Positions 15,168 through 15,940 of a stretch of 15,940 nucleotides of DNA are shown piece by piece. Every line of letters begins with the position of its first letter. Positions within the stretch are counted from its first letter, which is position 1. The position numbers were made by a program, and so were the translations under genes. This stretch comes from CAILLO01 sp964579735. GTDB lineage: Bacteria > Bacillota > Clostridia > Saccharofermentanales > UBA5734. Where the stretch lies: NCBI GenBank assembly GCA_964579735.1, contig CAZOHH010000052.1:1-15940 (forward strand), read 5' to 3'. The notes under the pieces were generated by a model, which was not told the DNA's origin, did not search any database, and saw only the letters and a list, made by a program, of their open reading frames with translations.

Positions 15168-15940
15168 ATACCCGAGAGAGGGTGCGCGGCATCCTGGACT
15201 TCAAGCCCGTCGACCGGCTTCCCGTCGCGGAATGGGCCCCCTGGTGGGATGTGACCTTGGAACGCTGGAGAAGTGAAGGGTTGCCGCATTCCCTGGTGGA
15301 GCGGTATGAAATCTGCCGACATTTCGGACTGGATCTGATCAAGTACAACCACTACGAACCTTTCCAGCATGGCTGCCCCGCGCCGTCCGCACACGGCGCA
15401 GGCATCGTCCATGATTCGATGGACTACGACCGCGTCCTGCCTTTCCTTTACGGACCGCTGCCGGACCCTGAAGTCCTCGCGGGCTGGGCGGAAGAGCAGA
15501 AGCGGGGTGAAATAGCAGTCTGGTTCAACGTCGACGGCTTCTTCTTCTGGCCCCGCGCACTCTTCGGCATCGAGGAGCACCTGTTCGCCTTCCACGACCA
15601 GGGGGAGCTCATGCACCGAATCAACGCGGATCTCGCTGCCTGGCACATCCGCTTGTTCGATGAGATATGCCTCCATCTGGTTCCGGACTTCTACTGCTTC
15701 GCCGAAGACATGAGCTACAACCAGGGACCCATGATCTCACGGACGCTTTTCGATGGTTTTCTCCGGCCGTATTACGAACAGGTCATTCCGCACATCAAGT
15801 CCCGAGGGTGCAAGGTGTTCGTTGATACGGACGGTGACGTCAGCGAAGCGATGGACTGGTATCACGATCTCGGAATCGAAGGATTCCTTCCTCTTGAGAG
15901 GAACAGCGGTGTGGATGTCGTGGCGCTTCGGGAACGATTC
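15164..15940 (+). CDS. UroD-superfamily protein (uroporphyrinogen decarboxylase-like), partial at window end
   Basis: The first 259 codons, with no stop before the window ends; relatives are about 340-370 aa. The opening RERVRGILDFKPVDRLPV is the usual start of UroD-like and MtaA/MtbA-like methyltransferases. Further on are AEDMSYNQGPMIS and LFDGFLRPYYEQVI, the signature of the central barrel, and then VDTDGDV at 220-226. In the zinc methyltransferases this strand carries a His-x-Cys ligand pair; here it is Asp221-Thr-Asp223, so the zinc site is probably absent, and it is unlikely to be a true heme-pathway HemE. Translation is coupled to the previous gene (ATGA, 15164-15167), with GGAGG at 15152-15156 upstream. 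Function is unknown; its place in a sugar operon suggests a role on a sugar or a methyl/carboxyl group attached to it. Confidence 0.8.
   Translation, partial: MNTRERVRGILDFKPVDRLPVAEWAPWWDVTLERWRSEGLPHSLVERYEICRHFGLDLIKYNHYEPFQHGCPAPSAHGAGIVHDSMDYDRVLPFLYGPLPDPEVLAGWAEEQKRGEIAVWFNVDGFFFWPRALFGIEEHLFAFHDQGELMHRINADLAAWHIRLFDEICLHLVPDFYCFAEDMSYNQGPMISRTLFDGFLRPYYEQVIPHIKSRGCKVFVDTDGDVSEAMDWYHDLGIEGFLPLERNSGVDVVALRERF

Overview
The window (15,940 bases, fairly GC-rich, with strong AGGAGG-type ribosome binding sites) is a carbohydrate-catabolism locus from a bacterium. All nine recognisable genes lie on the + strand. The solute-binding protein is a lipoprotein with a Thr/Pro-rich linker, and the sugar transporter has no dedicated ATPase in view. 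Together with the cytoplasmic family 2, family 38 and DUF6259-type enzymes, this fits a Gram-positive fermenter (Bacillota/Clostridia-like). A spirochaete or Chloroflexota is also possible, and no marker gene settles it. A run of exactly 100 Ns (5196-5295) shows a draft or metagenome scaffold, so the two sides of that gap are joined only by scaffolding.

Layout: a short leader with a promoter candidate (1-184) precedes a family 2 glycosidase (185-2530). A family 38 alpha-mannosidase follows (from 2607), and its 3' end is lost in the gap. After the gap come an AT-rich non-coding leader and a second, clearly different family 38 alpha-mannosidase (about 5530-8049). A 181-base intergenic region carries a good promoter candidate with an inverted repeat over its -35 box. 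The second block then follows: lipoprotein sugar-binding protein (8231-9568), two hairpins in the next intergenic space, two CUT1-type permeases (about 9680-10609 and 10625-11443), a DUF6259-like putative glycosidase (11450-13552), a DUF5060/DUF4038 apiosidase-like hydrolase (13530-15167) and a UroD-superfamily protein (15164 to the window end, partial). In this block the spacings are short or the genes overlap, so it reads as one operon.

How the genes work together (inference): none of the hydrolases has a signal peptide, whereas the binding protein does. An oligosaccharide is therefore probably imported intact by the ABC transporter, energised by an ATPase encoded elsewhere, and dismantled in the cytoplasm. 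Two alpha-mannosidases suggest a mannose-containing glycan, such as an N-glycan-like or mannan-derived oligosaccharide. The family 2 enzyme would remove a beta-linked sugar, and the DUF4038 and DUF6259 enzymes less common linkages. The UroD-like protein is the odd member and its role is unknown.

The points most worth following up are the large hairpin between binding-protein and permease genes, the uncharacterised DUF6259-like enzyme, the UroD-like protein lacking the usual metal-ligand motif, and the abrupt GC change inside the first mannosidase gene. No RNA genes, insertion sequences, CRISPR arrays or regulator genes were seen.
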